Below, piece after piece: positions 13,885 through 14,430 of a DNA stretch of 14,430 bases. The DNA is from Flavobacteriales bacterium UBA2040. GTDB taxonomy: Bacteria; Bacteroidota; Bacteroidia; Flavobacteriales_D; Crocinitomicaceae. Made by a program: the position numbers and the translations under genes. The stretch spans positions 4,840 through 19,269 of the forward strand of contig DDBE01000030.1 of assembly GCA_002332715.1 (NCBI GenBank), read 5' to 3'. A model generated the notes under the pieces. The model was given only the letters and a program-made list of their open reading frames with translations. It made no database searches and had not been told where the DNA came from. Positions within the stretch are counted from its first letter, which is position 1; every line of letters begins with the position of its first letter.

Positions 13885-14430
13885 ATGTGGCAACGAATTG
13901 CTAATCTAATTCTTAGAAACCGATTGTTCATCGTAGGTATCATTACCTTATTGACGGTTTTTTTCGGGTATTTTGCTTTAACAGGACTAAAAATCGACAA
14001 CAAATACGGTAACATGTTGCCCAAGGAGTCGCCTGCTCAAAGCTCTTACTTAAAATTCAAAGAGTTATTCGGAGAAGACGGAAGTTCCTTGGTTTTGGCC
14101 ATAGACAACGACCAACTCTACACCGAAAAAAACTTTCTGAAATGGAAAGAATTGGGCGATTCCATTCTTCAATACGACGGTGTAGAATCCATCATTTCTG
14201 AAGCTACGCTCTTTGCCATTCAGAACAATCAAGCGGAAAATAAATTTGAGGCCAAACGAATCTTTTCAGATATCACTTTTAAAGAAAAAAGTATAGATGA
14301 AATAAAAAAAGAAATTCGGAACAATCCAGTTTACAAAGGTATTCTGTACAACGACGAAGAGAACGTTTCTATCATGATGATAGGGATAGACGAAAACTTT
14401 CTGGCCAATCAAAAAAAGGCTGAAGTTGTA
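13885..14430 (+). CDS. MMPL/RND superfamily exporter, N-terminal part
   Basis: The frame starts at ATG 13885 and stays open to the window end (182 codons); the rest lies outside. It opens MWQRIANLILRNRLFIVGII, with a membrane helix at about 13-33 (LFIVGIITLLTVFFGYFALT). The segment GLKIDNKYGNMLPKESPAQS follows directly, the usual start of the first periplasmic loop in MMPL-type transporters. Next comes FKELFGEDGSSLVLAIDND, then the mixed alpha/beta porter-like domain with VESIISEATLFAI and further strands. These proteins use the proton gradient to move lipids or other hydrophobic molecules outward and normally have about 12 helices and 750-900 residues. Substrate cannot be inferred here. It has its own promoter match at 13822-13852. 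Confidence 0.85.
   Translation, partial: MWQRIANLILRNRLFIVGIITLLTVFFGYFALTGLKIDNKYGNMLPKESPAQSSYLKFKELFGEDGSSLVLAIDNDQLYTEKNFLKWKELGDSILQYDGVESIISEATLFAIQNNQAENKFEAKRIFSDITFKEKSIDEIKKEIRNNPVYKGILYNDEENVSIMMIGIDENFLANQKKAEVV

Noticed and set aside
1..14430. CRISPR array, IS element, tRNA, phage defence or toxin-antitoxin module
   Set aside because: No regularly spaced repeats, transposase motifs, tRNA-like folds or relevant protein families were seen on either strand.

Overview
The window looks like an AT-rich chromosomal segment from a Bacteroidota, probably a Flavobacteriales member near Fluviicola or other Crocinitomicaceae (inference). Supporting signs are several promoters that fit the Bacteroidota pattern (TTG or TTTC about 19-20 nt upstream of TAnnTTTG), mostly absent Shine-Dalgarno sequences, some TTG starts, and characteristic families: RprX/RprY-type two-component system, S9 peptidase, DUF2807 lipoprotein, Mrp without cysteines, and a B12-binding MerR regulator. 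I see no rRNA, tRNA, CRISPR, IS element, prophage or toxin-antitoxin genes.

Left part, 1-5193. After the last 25 codons of a plus-strand membrane protein (2-79), a tight minus-strand series reads, in transcription order: an unrecognised lipoprotein (5193-4606), cysteine-free Mrp ATPase (4523-3435), NifU C-terminal-domain protein (3438-3184), PagL-like outer-membrane lipid A deacylase (3144-2053), DUF2807 lipoprotein (2059-1346), HutD/Ves cupin (1338-763), YehS/DUF1456 (747-283) and a small YgjV-like membrane protein (290-84). Several neighbours overlap by 4-8 bp. Good promoters lie before the lipoprotein and before mrp. The HutD gene carries an in-frame TAG that removes its last 46 residues, while the reading frame downstream still encodes a HutD-like C terminus.

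Middle part, 5305-9023. A plus-strand CarH/LitR-type MerR regulator with its B12-binding residues conserved converges, with an 8 bp overlap, on a conserved hypothetical gene. Further minus-strand genes follow: an alpha/beta hydrolase broken by a +1 frameshift at a C4 run and also showing Tyr where the catalytic His is expected, the pseudouridine synthase RluF, and a DUF2459/TIGR02117 membrane-anchored protein.

Right part, 9154-14430. On the plus strand lie an RprX/RprY-like sensor kinase and response regulator pair (4 bp apart), a 72-residue two-helix membrane protein, a secreted S9 dipeptidyl peptidase, and the first 182 codons of an MMPL/RND-type exporter that runs off the window.

Most of this is core cell-envelope, Fe-S assembly, rRNA modification and signalling content. 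I find no convincing new multi-gene system. The most useful leads are the two disrupted genes, the Mrp/Nfu pairing, the orphan B12 photoreceptor-type regulator and the double-length PagL protein.
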